Part shown: positions 1 to 6,677 of the stretch, in pieces
How positions within the stretch are numbered: position 1 is the first letter of the stretch
Layout of the letters: each line of letters opens with the position of its first letter
Assembly: GCA_021774995.1 (NCBI GenBank)
Contig: JAJFIM010000254.1
Span: 1 to 10,533 of the forward strand
Reading direction: 5' to 3'
DNA: 10,533 bases
From: Alphaproteobacteria bacterium
Lineage (GTDB): Bacteria > Pseudomonadota > Alphaproteobacteria > SMXP01
Notes under the pieces: model-generated
The model's database searches: none
What the model was told of the DNA's origin: nothing
What the model saw: the letters and a program-made list of their open reading frames with translations, nothing else
Program-made: the position numbers and the translations under genes

Positions 1-247
1 AAGGCGCTGCCGTGAGGTGATCGGCGTGGACGTGCGTTTCTAAAATCCAGACAACGGTCAAATCTTGCGCGGCGACGTAATCCAAAATGCTATCGGCGGA
101 GGTGGTGGAAGTGCGCGCCGCCTTCGGGTCGTAATTCAGCACTGAATCTATGATGGCGGCGCGGCGGGTGTCGGGGTCGTGAACAACGTAAGAAAGCGTG
201 AAAGTCTCTTTGTCGAAAAATACTTTGATTTCGGGTTGTGCAGCCAT
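1..247 (-). CDS. MBL-fold metallo-hydrolase, Blh/ETHE1-like persulfide dioxygenase family (N-terminal part, runs off left edge)
   Basis: Translating the minus strand from the ATG at 247-245 gives 82 residues with no stop before the window edge. It begins MAAQPEIKVFFDKETFTLSY and contains the metallo-beta-lactamase motif THVHADH at residues 71-77 (His72, His74, Asp76, His77 as metal ligands). The preceding segments HDPDTRRAAIIDSVLNYD (about 23-40) and DLTVVWILETH are typical of the Blh/ETHE1 branch, which oxidises glutathione persulfide using a mononuclear iron in sulfide detoxification. Some members carry a C-terminal rhodanese domain; whether this one does lies outside the window. The start is supported only by a weak GGGG about five bases upstream. 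The 63-residue gene upstream lies on the same strand, 151 bases away. Fold assignment is firm; the exact substrate is inferred from family resemblance. Confidence 0.85.
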   Translation of the reverse strand, partial: MAAQPEIKVFFDKETFTLSYVVHDPDTRRAAIIDSVLNYDPKAARTSTTSADSILDYVAAQDLTVVWILETHVHADHLTAAP

Positions 248-398
248 GAGCGCCCCAATCTGACTTTATGGTTTTGGAGAGACAGAGTTTTTTTAGAGCG
301 TGACACTACAATCCCACCCCCTCGCGATCAACTGGGGCAAAAGGGGCCCGTCATTTTGTAACTCTGGCGTCAGAGGCTTATGACGCGCCCTTTATAGC

Positions 399-590
399 TC
401 AGTGCCGTGTGATAGTGACGCGTTTTAGGACGTCGCCGGATTGCTCGGCATAAAGACTCAAAAAAATCGCCAAATCACCCAGCGTGTAATTTTGGGGAAG
501 GATGAGCTCGGCCAGCCCCTTTTCGAAAACAGCCGAAACTTTAGTCGCAGCCTGAGGCGGCGTATTTGGGGTCTGAGAGAGGGTTTGCAT
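399..590 (-). CDS. small hypothetical protein, 63 residues
   Basis: A short reading frame whose ATG is preceded by AGGAG at a spacing of seven bases, which makes it a credible gene despite its size. The protein has a Thr/Pro/Ala-rich N-terminus (residues 2-15) and then a mixed helical-looking part (residues 18-55) including AELILPQNYTLGDLAIFLSLY. It ends in a basic stretch, LKRVTITRH. No signal peptide, transmembrane segment, cysteine pair or known motif is visible; the hydrophobic run at about 40-47 is too short to span a membrane. It lies upstream of the MBL hydrolase on the same strand and could be co-transcribed with it, but the 151-base gap makes this uncertain. I do not recognise the family and assign no function. 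Confidence 0.6.
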   Translation of the reverse strand: MQTLSQTPNTPPQAATKVSAVFEKGLAELILPQNYTLGDLAIFLSLYAEQSGDVLKRVTITRH

Positions 591-597
591 GGTGACG

Positions 598-602
598 CTC
601 CT
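598..602 (-). promoter_or_regulatory. ribosome binding site of the 63-residue protein
   Basis: The minus strand reads AGGAG here, seven bases before the ATG at 590-588. This is the main evidence that the short reading frame is translated. Confidence 0.6.
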
Positions 603-711
603 AACTGAGTTTTACCTGTCTTAGCGGCATTGGCTTCACGTCCCCGGTCTCATCACTGCAATCATCGGGCCAAAAACAACCTCCAGGCGCATTAAAGGCT
701 GGTGATTCATG

Positions 712-732
712 ACCCATTTTGAAACAATGGGT
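712..732 (+). other. inverted repeat / possible hairpin in the leader of the outer-membrane protein gene
   Basis: ACCCATT (712-718) and AATGGGT (726-732) are perfect 7-base complements around a 7-base loop, followed by TTT. If the downstream gene starts at 775, the hairpin lies in its untranslated leader; if it starts at 709, it lies just inside the coding sequence. The T run is too short to call it a terminator. No function is known. Confidence 0.35.
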
Positions 733-774
733 TTTAGTAAAGTCTTGCATAGGCGTGGGGGAAACATCATTTTA

Positions 775-1599
775 ATGCATCTCAAAGTAGCCCTCGCCTG
801 CTTCATGACGGTGATCTTAGGTCTTGCGGAAACGGCGCATGGCGCGGCGTGGACTCAAAAAAAAGGCGATGGCCTGATCATCGCCTCGTTTACCTATGAC
901 ACTGCGAAAAAGAGCTTCAACGCAGTTGGCGGGCTGGAAAGCAGCCCCGATTTTGAAAAGCTCGAAGCCAATATTTACATTGAATACGGGTTCACAGACT
1001 GGCTGACAGTGCTTCTATTGCCGGGATATCAGCAGGTCTCAACAGGGTTCAGTGGTGCAAAGCGCGTTGAGAGCGGCATCAATAACACCGGTCTAGGCGG
1101 GCGACTCAGGCTTTTCAAAAAGGGGGGTCATGTGGTTTCCGTCGAGGGAACGTTTTTTCTGCCGGGCGGACTCAACACGGCGGAAACGACTGTTTTGTCG
1201 CGCGGCAATGGCGATCTGGAATTCAGAGCATTATATGGGGCATCGCGTGATTTCACGTTTTTCTCCCGTACTTTTCCTGGTTTCTTGGATGTGCAAGTAG
1301 GCTATCGCCAACGCGACGGGGCGCCCGCCAATGAATTCCGCGCGGATATGACCTTTGGACTGCGCCCTTTCAAACGTTGGCAGATCTTGGCGCAGTCCTT
1401 CAATATCATCAGCGACGGAGCGGGCAAGCAGACTGCGCAAAACGCATTCCCGGCGTTTAACATTCATAAAGCGCAGCTGGCCGGCGTTTATGACGTCTCT
1501 AAGAGGTTTTCCATCCAGATTGGCGGTTTCAGGACTCTTGTCGGGCGCAATATTGTCCGGGAATCGGCGGCTTTTGGCGCCATCTGGATTCGGTTTTGA
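775..1599 (+). CDS. outer-membrane beta-barrel protein with signal peptide
   Basis: From the ATG at 775 the protein is 274 residues and opens with a typical Sec signal peptide: MHLK, hydrophobic core VALACFMTVILGLA, then a likely cleavage after AHG (residues 21-23) before AAWTQ. The mature part is rich in alternating, aromatic-bearing strands, such as the segments ending FTYDT, NIYIEYGFTDW, LTVLLLPGY and FRADMTFGLRPF. It ends in IWIRF; a C-terminal phenylalanine is the usual BAM recognition signal of outer-membrane proteins. The frame stays open to an ATG at 709 (296 residues), which would give an unusually long charged N-region. Neither start has a strong ribosome binding site: there is GGGGGA 12 bases before 775 and only a weak AGG before 709. 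It resembles proteins I recall being labelled XagA in other alphaproteobacteria, but this is not certain. It is not a TolC-type channel. Its substrate is unknown. It precedes the efflux operon by about 134 bases, with no clear link. Confidence 0.75.
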   Translation: MHLKVALACFMTVILGLAETAHGAAWTQKKGDGLIIASFTYDTAKKSFNAVGGLESSPDFEKLEANIYIEYGFTDWLTVLLLPGYQQVSTGFSGAKRVESGINNTGLGGRLRLFKKGGHVVSVEGTFFLPGGLNTAETTVLSRGNGDLEFRALYGASRDFTFFSRTFPGFLDVQVGYRQRDGAPANEFRADMTFGLRPFKRWQILAQSFNIISDGAGKQTAQNAFPAFNIHKAQLAGVYDVSKRFSIQIGGFRTLVGRNIVRESAAFGAIWIRF

Positions 1600-1733
1600 T
1601 CGCCTGGTGGCTAAAACCCCAAGCTTTTCAAAAAGTTGAAGTCAAAGAGCCTTAAGTTCCATTTAATTTCACTCCGTCACTTGATAAGATCCAATCGGGT
1701 GGACTGCATGGTCGCCCCCATCAATAAGGGTTC

Positions 1734-2867
1734 ATGAGGAGCATGCCGATTCTTAGCAAGCGCATCGTTTATTCCGTGGCTGGAATTGCGGCAGTGATTG
1801 CCGCCGTCTATGCCTATCAATCCGGCAATGGCGCCGATACCGGGGCGTCGCCCTGGGCTGGGCGGCCGCCAACGCCTGTTGTCGTTGCGCCTGTTGTCAT
1901 GGGTGAATTTGTCGATTCCATTGAAGCCCTTGGAACCGCTCTTGCCAATGAATCGATCATCGTCAAATCCAAGATCACTGAAACCGTGACTTCGGTGAAT
2001 TTTGAAGATGGTCAAAAGGTTGAGCAGGGCGATGTACTGATCGAATTAATGGATGTGGAGGCGCGCGCTGATCTTGACGAGGCAAACGCCACATTGCGCG
2101 AAGCCGAAAAGCAATATGAGCGCGCCGCCAATCTGGTAAAAAGGGGCAGCGCCACGCAATCCAGTCTTGATACGGCTCTTTCGGCGCAGGAGAGGGCTGA
2201 AGCGCGCATCAAGGCCTTGGAGGCGCGGCTTGAGAGCCACAGAATTGTAGCGCCTTTTGCGGGCGTCCTGGGACTTCGCATGGTCAGCCCCGGCACTGTG
2301 GTCGGACCCGCCGATGAAATCACCACGCTCGATGACATCTCTATTATCAAACTTGATTTTTCCGTACCTGAAACATTTCTAGGCGCGCTTAAAGTTGGTC
2401 TGGACGTGACGGCCCGCGCCGCCGCTTTTTCCGATCACGCCTTTAATGGACAGATCACGGCCATTGACACACGCATCGATCCTATCACGCGGTCGGTTAA
2501 AGTGCGCGCGGAACTTTCCAATTCAAGTGGTTTGCTTAAACCCGGAATGTTGCTCACCACAACCGTTTTGAAAAACCGGCGCCAGTCCCTGAAAATTCCG
2601 GAAACTGCATTGGTTCCCGTTCTGAAAGACGTTTTCGTCTTTGTGGTGAACAAAGGCGAACGCGGCGCCAAAGTGGAGCGCCGCGCCATCACCATCGGCG
2701 CCCGGCGCATCGGCCATGTCGAAGTGTTGTCGGGGCTTGAAGTGGGCGAGCAGGTTGTGATCGAAGGGACCAGCCGGGTGCGGCCGGGCGCATCGGTGCG
2801 CGTTGTGGGAGATGAAGAAAAAAAAGGCCCGCCGGATATGGCCAAGCGGAAGCCTTGGCAATCTTGA
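1734..2867 (+). CDS. RND efflux periplasmic adaptor subunit (membrane fusion protein)
   Basis: A 377-residue adaptor that would bridge the inner-membrane pump and an outer-membrane channel. Visible parts in order: an N-terminal membrane anchor at about 11-28 (no lipobox cysteine); the first half of the lipoyl-like domain at about 65-108 (DGQKVEQGDVLIEL); an alpha-helical hairpin at about 110-168, rich in Ala, Glu and Arg; and the second lipoyl half, VAPFAGVLGLRMVSPGTVVG, at about 172-191. Then come a beta-barrel domain at about 205-285 (LDFSVPE; RSVKVRAEL; LLKPGMLLTTTV) and the membrane-proximal domain at about 287-358. The order and length are normal for HlyD/AcrA-type RND adaptors. The ATG at 1734 follows AAGGG at 1726-1730; a second ATG at 1743 has AGGAG only one base away, too close to serve it. 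The pump gene follows after 45 bases, so the two are very probably one operon. Substrate specificity cannot be read from the sequence. Confidence 0.93.
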   Translation: MRSMPILSKRIVYSVAGIAAVIAAVYAYQSGNGADTGASPWAGRPPTPVVVAPVVMGEFVDSIEALGTALANESIIVKSKITETVTSVNFEDGQKVEQGDVLIELMDVEARADLDEANATLREAEKQYERAANLVKRGSATQSSLDTALSAQERAEARIKALEARLESHRIVAPFAGVLGLRMVSPGTVVGPADEITTLDDISIIKLDFSVPETFLGALKVGLDVTARAAAFSDHAFNGQITAIDTRIDPITRSVKVRAELSNSSGLLKPGMLLTTTVLKNRRQSLKIPETALVPVLKDVFVFVVNKGERGAKVERRAITIGARRIGHVEVLSGLEVGEQVVIEGTSRVRPGASVRVVGDEEKKGPPDMAKRKPWQS

Positions 2868-2877
2868 TGAGCCGGAT

Positions 2878-2897
2878 GCGCCGCTGATGCGCGGCGC
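2878..2897 (+). other. GC-rich hairpin between adaptor and pump genes
   Basis: GCGCCGC (2878-2884) and GCGGCGC (2891-2897) are perfect 7-base complements with a 6-base loop. The hairpin sits between the adaptor stop codon and the pump ribosome binding site. No T run follows, so it is not an ordinary terminator. It might tune mRNA stability or the adaptor-to-pump expression ratio, which is inference only. Confidence 0.4.
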
Positions 2898-2901
2898 GCC
2901 A

Positions 2902-2907
2902 GGGAGG
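2902..2907 (+). promoter_or_regulatory. ribosome binding site of the RND pump
   Basis: GGGAGG lies five bases before the ATG at 2913 and fixes that start. Confidence 0.7.
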
Positions 2908-2912
2908 AAACC

Positions 2913-5900
2913 ATGATTTTATCGGATGTTTCAGTCAAGCGGCCCGTTTTTGCGACGGTCCTCAGCATCGTGCTTGTCGCGTTTGGCGCCATATCCTTCA
3001 CCCGGCTGCCCCTGCGGGAGCTTCCCAGCACAGAGACCCCCGTCATCGCCGTCAGCACGGCCTATACCGGCGCCTCGGCCGAAGTTGTGGAATCGCGGAT
3101 CACGCGCGTGGTTGAAGATCAGATCGCCGGCATTGAAGGCATTGACCACATCGCGTCGACTTCCAAGAACGGTCAGTCAAGCGTATCGATCTTTTTTGAA
3201 CTGGATCGCGATCTGGACGCGGCCGCCAGCGATGTGCGCGACGCCGTGGCGCGCATTGGCGGGCGTTTGCCGCAAGGGGTGGACACGCCGCGCGTCTTCA
3301 AAATGGAGGCGGACGCGTTTGCCATCATCTGGTACACGCTGGGGTCAAACTCCATGAACATCATGGAACTGACCGATTACGCCGTGCGCAATATTATTGA
3401 TCGCCTGGCGGTGATAGACGGCGTTGGCCAGGTTCAGGGCGGCAACGGCACCATTTATTCCATGCGCATCTGGCTTGACCGCGTGGCGATGGCGGCGCGG
3501 GGGTTGACGGTAACGGACGTTCAGCAAGCCATACAGGCGCAAAATATTGAATTGCCGGCGGGCAGTATCGAATCTGACGCGCGGGATTTTCCCGTGCGCA
3601 TCGCCAAGACCTATTCAACGCCGGAAGACTTTCGCGAACTGCTGATCAGGGAAGGCGCGGATGGGCATTTCATTCGTCTGGGCGAAGTGGCGAAAGTTGA
3701 AATCGCCCCGCGCGAGAGGCGGCTTATGTTCCGCGGCAATGGCATAAACCAACTCGGTATTGGCATTGTCAAGCAATCAACGGCGAACGAATTGGAAGTG
3801 GCGCGGGGCGTCAAGGCGGAAATAGAGAAAATTAAAAAATCTCTGCCCGACGGGATGGAAATATATACCAGTTTTGACGGCACTGTTTTTGTCGAAAAGG
3901 CGGTTGAAGAAGTTTACAAAACCATTGCGATCGCAACCCTTCTTGTGATCCTGGTGATTTATGGATTCTTAGGGTCCTTCCGCGCGGCTTTGGTGCCCGC
4001 AATTGTGGTTCCCGTTTGTTTGATCGGCACTTTTGGCGTTCTTTATATACTGGGTTATTCCATCAATATGATGACCCTGCTGGCGCTTGTCCTGAGCATC
4101 GGATTGGTGGTGGACGATTCAATCGTTGTTCTTGAAAATGTGCAACGCCGCATTGAAGATGGTGAACCGCCTTTGGTGGCCTCGTATCGCGGCGCGCGTC
4201 AGGTGGCCTTTGCGGTGATCGCCACGACATTGGTTTTAGTGGCGGTGTTTTCTCCCCTGATTTTTGTCGAGGGTTTTGTCGGAAGATTGTTCGGCGAATT
4301 GGGCGCGACCATTTCAGCGGCCGTGATTATTTCCAGTCTGGTGGCGCTCTCCCTGTCGCCGATGATGTGCTCGAAACTATTGAGCGTCGACCGGGTTAAC
4401 GCGGCCAAGCAATCATTCATCTCGCGCCATGTGGATCGGATTCGCGAAAAATATCTGACGCTTTTAAAGCGGATCATTCCGCATCCCATTATCAGCATTC
4501 TGACCCTTGTTGGGGTTTTTGCGCTGATTGGCGTGCTCTGGCAGGGCGTGCCCAAAGAACTCGCCCCCAAAGAAGACCGCGGCATGATCAACGCCATGGT
4601 TACGGCCCCCGAAGGAACGAGCTTTGATCATATGGTCAAGAAAATGGGCGAGGTTGAGAGCATGCTCATGTCTTATGTGGAAAGCGGCGAGGCGGCCCGC
4701 ATCGCCGTGCGCGTGCCCGGCGGGTGGGGGCAGAACAGGGATTTTCATACGGGCCGCGCGTCCATCGTGCTGAACGATTGGGACGAAAGGGACAGAAACG
4801 GACTTGTTATCGCCGATGAAATCAGCGGTAAACTGGCGCAGATTCCAGGACTGTTTGGTTTTGCGGCGATGAATCAGGGCATGGCGAGCCAGTGGGGCGC
4901 GCAGGTGCAGATGGTGCTAACCGGTCCCGATTATGAAGAAGTCGCGGCGTGGGCCAATATTATCACGGGCAAAGCGCGGCAAAATCCGGGCCTGATGCGC
5001 GTTGATACGGACTACAAGCCCACCAAACCAAAACTCGATTTGGTCATTGATCGCGCGCGCGCCGCCGCGCTGGGCGTCTCTGTGCAAACAGTTGGCGAAA
5101 CGTTGGAGACCATGCTGGGCTCCCGCAGGGTGACGACATATACATATAAAGGGCGTGAATATGACGTGGTCTTGCAGGGCCGCGAAGAAGACCGGCGTGA
5201 ACCCAACGATCTGACCAACCTCTTTGTCCGGGCGGCCAAGGGATTCCGCGGACCGCTGGTGCCGCTGTCAAATCTCGTCTCCGTGAAGGAAATCGCTGAT
5301 GTGGGCGCGCGCAAGCGCTGGAATCGCCTGCAATCGGTAACGGTGTCGGCGAATTTGAGTCCCGGATATTCCATGGGCGAAGCCTTGGATTATTTAAACG
5401 GCGTGGTTGCCGCCGATCTGCCTCCGGGGCCTAAAGTTGATTACAACGGCGAATCGAAAAGATTTCTGGAACAGGGGAGCGCGCTGCAGTTCGCCTTTGG
5501 GTTTGCGCTTCTTCTCGTCTTTTTGGTTCTGGCGGCGCAGTTTGAAAGTTTTGTTCACCCCTTCATCATTATGCTGACGGTTCCGGTGGCGATTGCGGGC
5601 GCATTGCTTGGGCTTTATCTCATTGGAAGCAGTCTGAATGTCTATAGCCAGATCGGCATGGTTATTCTCATCGGCATTGCGGCGAAGAACGGCATTTTGA
5701 TTGTTGAGTTCGCAAATCAATTGCGCGACCAGGGTTACGAGTTTATGGACGCCTTGGTTGAATCTTCCCGAACCCGCTTTCGTCCTATCGTGATGACGGG
5801 GCTATCAACGGCGGCGGGCGCGATCCCGCTTATTCTCACCACCGGACCGGGGGCGGGCAGTCGAACCACCATCGGAATTGTGATTTTCCTGGGCGTGATG

Positions 5901-6047
5901 GTGGCGACCGTGTTGACCCTTTTTATCGTGCCTGTGTTTTATGCGCTTCTGGCGCGCCATACCGGCTCGCCGGGACGGATCGCAAAAATGCTCTCCGATT
6001 ATGAAGTCGGTGAACCTAAAGCGCCCCCCGCGGCGCCGGCGGAGTGA
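2913..6047 (+). CDS. RND efflux pump permease, HAE1-like (AcrB/MexB type)
   Basis: A 1044-residue inner-membrane proton-driven antiporter, the usual length for hydrophobe/amphiphile RND pumps. The first transmembrane helix is at about 10-28 (RPVFATVLSIVLVAFGAISF), followed by the first porter domain (about 35-330). Helices 2-6 span about 335-485, with the proton-relay pair Asp401-Asp402 in GLVVDDSIVVLENV of helix 4. A helix at about 523-543 leads into the second porter domain (about 545-855), and the last helices span about 857-1015, with Lys925 in GIAAKNGILIVEF of helix 10. This Asp-Asp-Lys set is what HAE1 pumps need for proton coupling, so the protein looks active. The C-terminus is short and Pro/Ala-rich. 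With the adaptor gene just upstream it forms an efflux operon; no outer-membrane factor gene is adjacent, so a shared TolC-like channel is presumably encoded elsewhere. Drug, detergent or lipid substrates cannot be told apart from the sequence. Confidence 0.95.
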   Translation: MILSDVSVKRPVFATVLSIVLVAFGAISFTRLPLRELPSTETPVIAVSTAYTGASAEVVESRITRVVEDQIAGIEGIDHIASTSKNGQSSVSIFFELDRDLDAAASDVRDAVARIGGRLPQGVDTPRVFKMEADAFAIIWYTLGSNSMNIMELTDYAVRNIIDRLAVIDGVGQVQGGNGTIYSMRIWLDRVAMAARGLTVTDVQQAIQAQNIELPAGSIESDARDFPVRIAKTYSTPEDFRELLIREGADGHFIRLGEVAKVEIAPRERRLMFRGNGINQLGIGIVKQSTANELEVARGVKAEIEKIKKSLPDGMEIYTSFDGTVFVEKAVEEVYKTIAIATLLVILVIYGFLGSFRAALVPAIVVPVCLIGTFGVLYILGYSINMMTLLALVLSIGLVVDDSIVVLENVQRRIEDGEPPLVASYRGARQVAFAVIATTLVLVAVFSPLIFVEGFVGRLFGELGATISAAVIISSLVALSLSPMMCSKLLSVDRVNAAKQSFISRHVDRIREKYLTLLKRIIPHPIISILTLVGVFALIGVLWQGVPKELAPKEDRGMINAMVTAPEGTSFDHMVKKMGEVESMLMSYVESGEAARIAVRVPGGWGQNRDFHTGRASIVLNDWDERDRNGLVIADEISGKLAQIPGLFGFAAMNQGMASQWGAQVQMVLTGPDYEEVAAWANIITGKARQNPGLMRVDTDYKPTKPKLDLVIDRARAAALGVSVQTVGETLETMLGSRRVTTYTYKGREYDVVLQGREEDRREPNDLTNLFVRAAKGFRGPLVPLSNLVSVKEIADVGARKRWNRLQSVTVSANLSPGYSMGEALDYLNGVVAADLPPGPKVDYNGESKRFLEQGSALQFAFGFALLLVFLVLAAQFESFVHPFIIMLTVPVAIAGALLGLYLIGSSLNVYSQIGMVILIGIAAKNGILIVEFANQLRDQGYEFMDALVESSRTRFRPIVMTGLSTAAGAIPLILTTGPGAGSRTTIGIVIFLGVMVATVLTLFIVPVFYALLARHTGSPGRIAKMLSDYEVGEPKAPPAAPAE

Positions 6048-6052
6048 GAAAT

Positions 6053-6520
6053 TTATACAGAACGCAGCGGCAATTCCGTGCGGTAGTTTACGCGCTTCAA
6101 GGCAAAGCTTGATTTGATGCTGGACACGCCAGGAACGCGCGTCAGTTTCTCTTGCAAAAACAGTTCGTATGCAGATAGATCGGAAACCACCACGCGCAGG
6201 TGGTAGTCCGCGTCGCCGCTCATGAGATAACCCTCCATGACTTCCGGCCATTGATGTATGGCCGCCTCAAAGCGCTCCAAATAATCGCCAATCTGGCGCT
6301 CCAGGCTGACTTGTACAAAAACATTGACGGTCAGGCCGACGGTGGCCGGCTCCAGCAGGGTGACGTAACGGCTGATGATATTCTCCGCTTCCAGGCGGCG
6401 CACCCGCCTGAGGCACGGGCTGGGCGATAACCCGACAGCTTCCGCCAGATCGACATTGCTGATCCGTGCGTCAGCTTGAAGCCTCTCCAATATTTTTAAA
6501 TCTATCTTATCAAGTTCCAT
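6053..6520 (-). CDS. Lrp/AsnC family transcriptional regulator
   Basis: A 155-residue DNA-binding regulator of normal Lrp length. It starts MELDKIDLKILERLQADARI and has a winged helix-turn-helix at about 19-50 (SNVDLAEAVGLSPSPCLRRV). A linker strand follows (YVTLLEPATVGL), then the RAM ligand-binding domain at about 65-145, with the usual VMEGYLMSGDADYHLRVVV segment (about 94-112) and VPGVSSIKSSFALK (about 129-142). These proteins form dimers to octamers and sense amino acids or related metabolites. The open frame extends upstream to 6802, but that part overlaps the divergent enzyme gene and has no Lrp homology, so the start at 6520 is chosen. There is no Shine-Dalgarno sequence before this ATG; a promoter is placed so that transcription would begin about at the ATG (leaderless mRNA). 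It is divergent from the AceE-like gene, its probable target, and convergent with the RND pump, leaving 5 bases between stop codons. Confidence 0.93.
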   Translation of the reverse strand: MELDKIDLKILERLQADARISNVDLAEAVGLSPSPCLRRVRRLEAENIISRYVTLLEPATVGLTVNVFVQVSLERQIGDYLERFEAAIHQWPEVMEGYLMSGDADYHLRVVVSDLSAYELFLQEKLTRVPGVSSIKSSFALKRVNYRTELPLRSV

Positions 6521-6532
6521 AATTGGAATTAT
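6519..6532. promoter_or_regulatory. AT-rich palindrome over the start codon and -10 box of the Lrp-type gene (candidate operator)
   Basis: ATAATT and AATTAT flank a central GG as perfect 6-base complements. The site covers the start codon and most of the -10 hexamer of the regulator, a sensible place for self-repression, which is common in Lrp/AsnC regulators. AT-rich palindromes arise easily by chance, so this is tentative. Confidence 0.35.
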
Positions 6533-6556
6533 ATGCCAAATAACTTCTATATTCAA
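6528..6556 (-). promoter_or_regulatory. sigma-70-type promoter of the Lrp/AsnC regulator, probably leaderless
   Basis: Read on the minus strand, TTGAAT (6556-6551) and a perfect TATAAT (6533-6528) are separated by exactly 17 bases. Seven bases separate the -10 hexamer from the ATG at 6520, so the expected transcription start is at or next to the A of the start codon. This agrees with the absence of a ribosome binding site. The match is seen directly; promoter activity is inferred. Confidence 0.6.
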
Positions 6557-6665
6557 TTTAATATTGCTATTATTTCTTGTTATTGGGCAATCAATGAAAT
6601 TTTCTAAATTGGCGAGTCTGCTAGATTGCTGAAGGCCCGGCAAATCGATAAAGGGGCGGCGTAAC

Positions 6666-6670
6666 AGGAG
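6666..6670 (+). promoter_or_regulatory. ribosome binding site of the AceE-like gene
   Basis: AGGAG lies seven bases before the ATG at 6678 and supports that start, and therefore the short N-terminus of the enzyme. Confidence 0.7.
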
Positions 6671-6677
6671 CGGCGGA

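Larger units (their letters stand above)
6521..6677. promoter_or_regulatory. divergent AT-rich regulatory region between the Lrp-type regulator and the AceE-like gene
   Basis: The stretch 6521-6600 has only 18 G or C in 80 bases, in sharp contrast to the GC-rich genes on both sides. Besides the promoter and palindrome described separately, it holds a second palindrome, ATTG-GG-CAAT, at 6582-6591, also centred on GG. No convincing promoter for the rightward gene could be picked by eye. Lrp-family proteins favour AT-rich, bendable DNA and often act at such divergent regions. Confidence 0.5.

Noticed and set aside
179..361. 60-codon plus-strand reading frame
   Set aside because: It has no ribosome binding site, starts inside the antisense of the MBL hydrolase gene and shows no recognisable protein features.
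367..386. Inverted repeat GCGTCA/TGACGC as a terminator of the 63-residue gene
   Set aside because: The stem is only six bases and no T run follows on the minus strand.
6048..6052. Terminator between the convergent pump and regulator genes
   Set aside because: Only five bases lie between the stop codons and no hairpin with a T run is visible around them.
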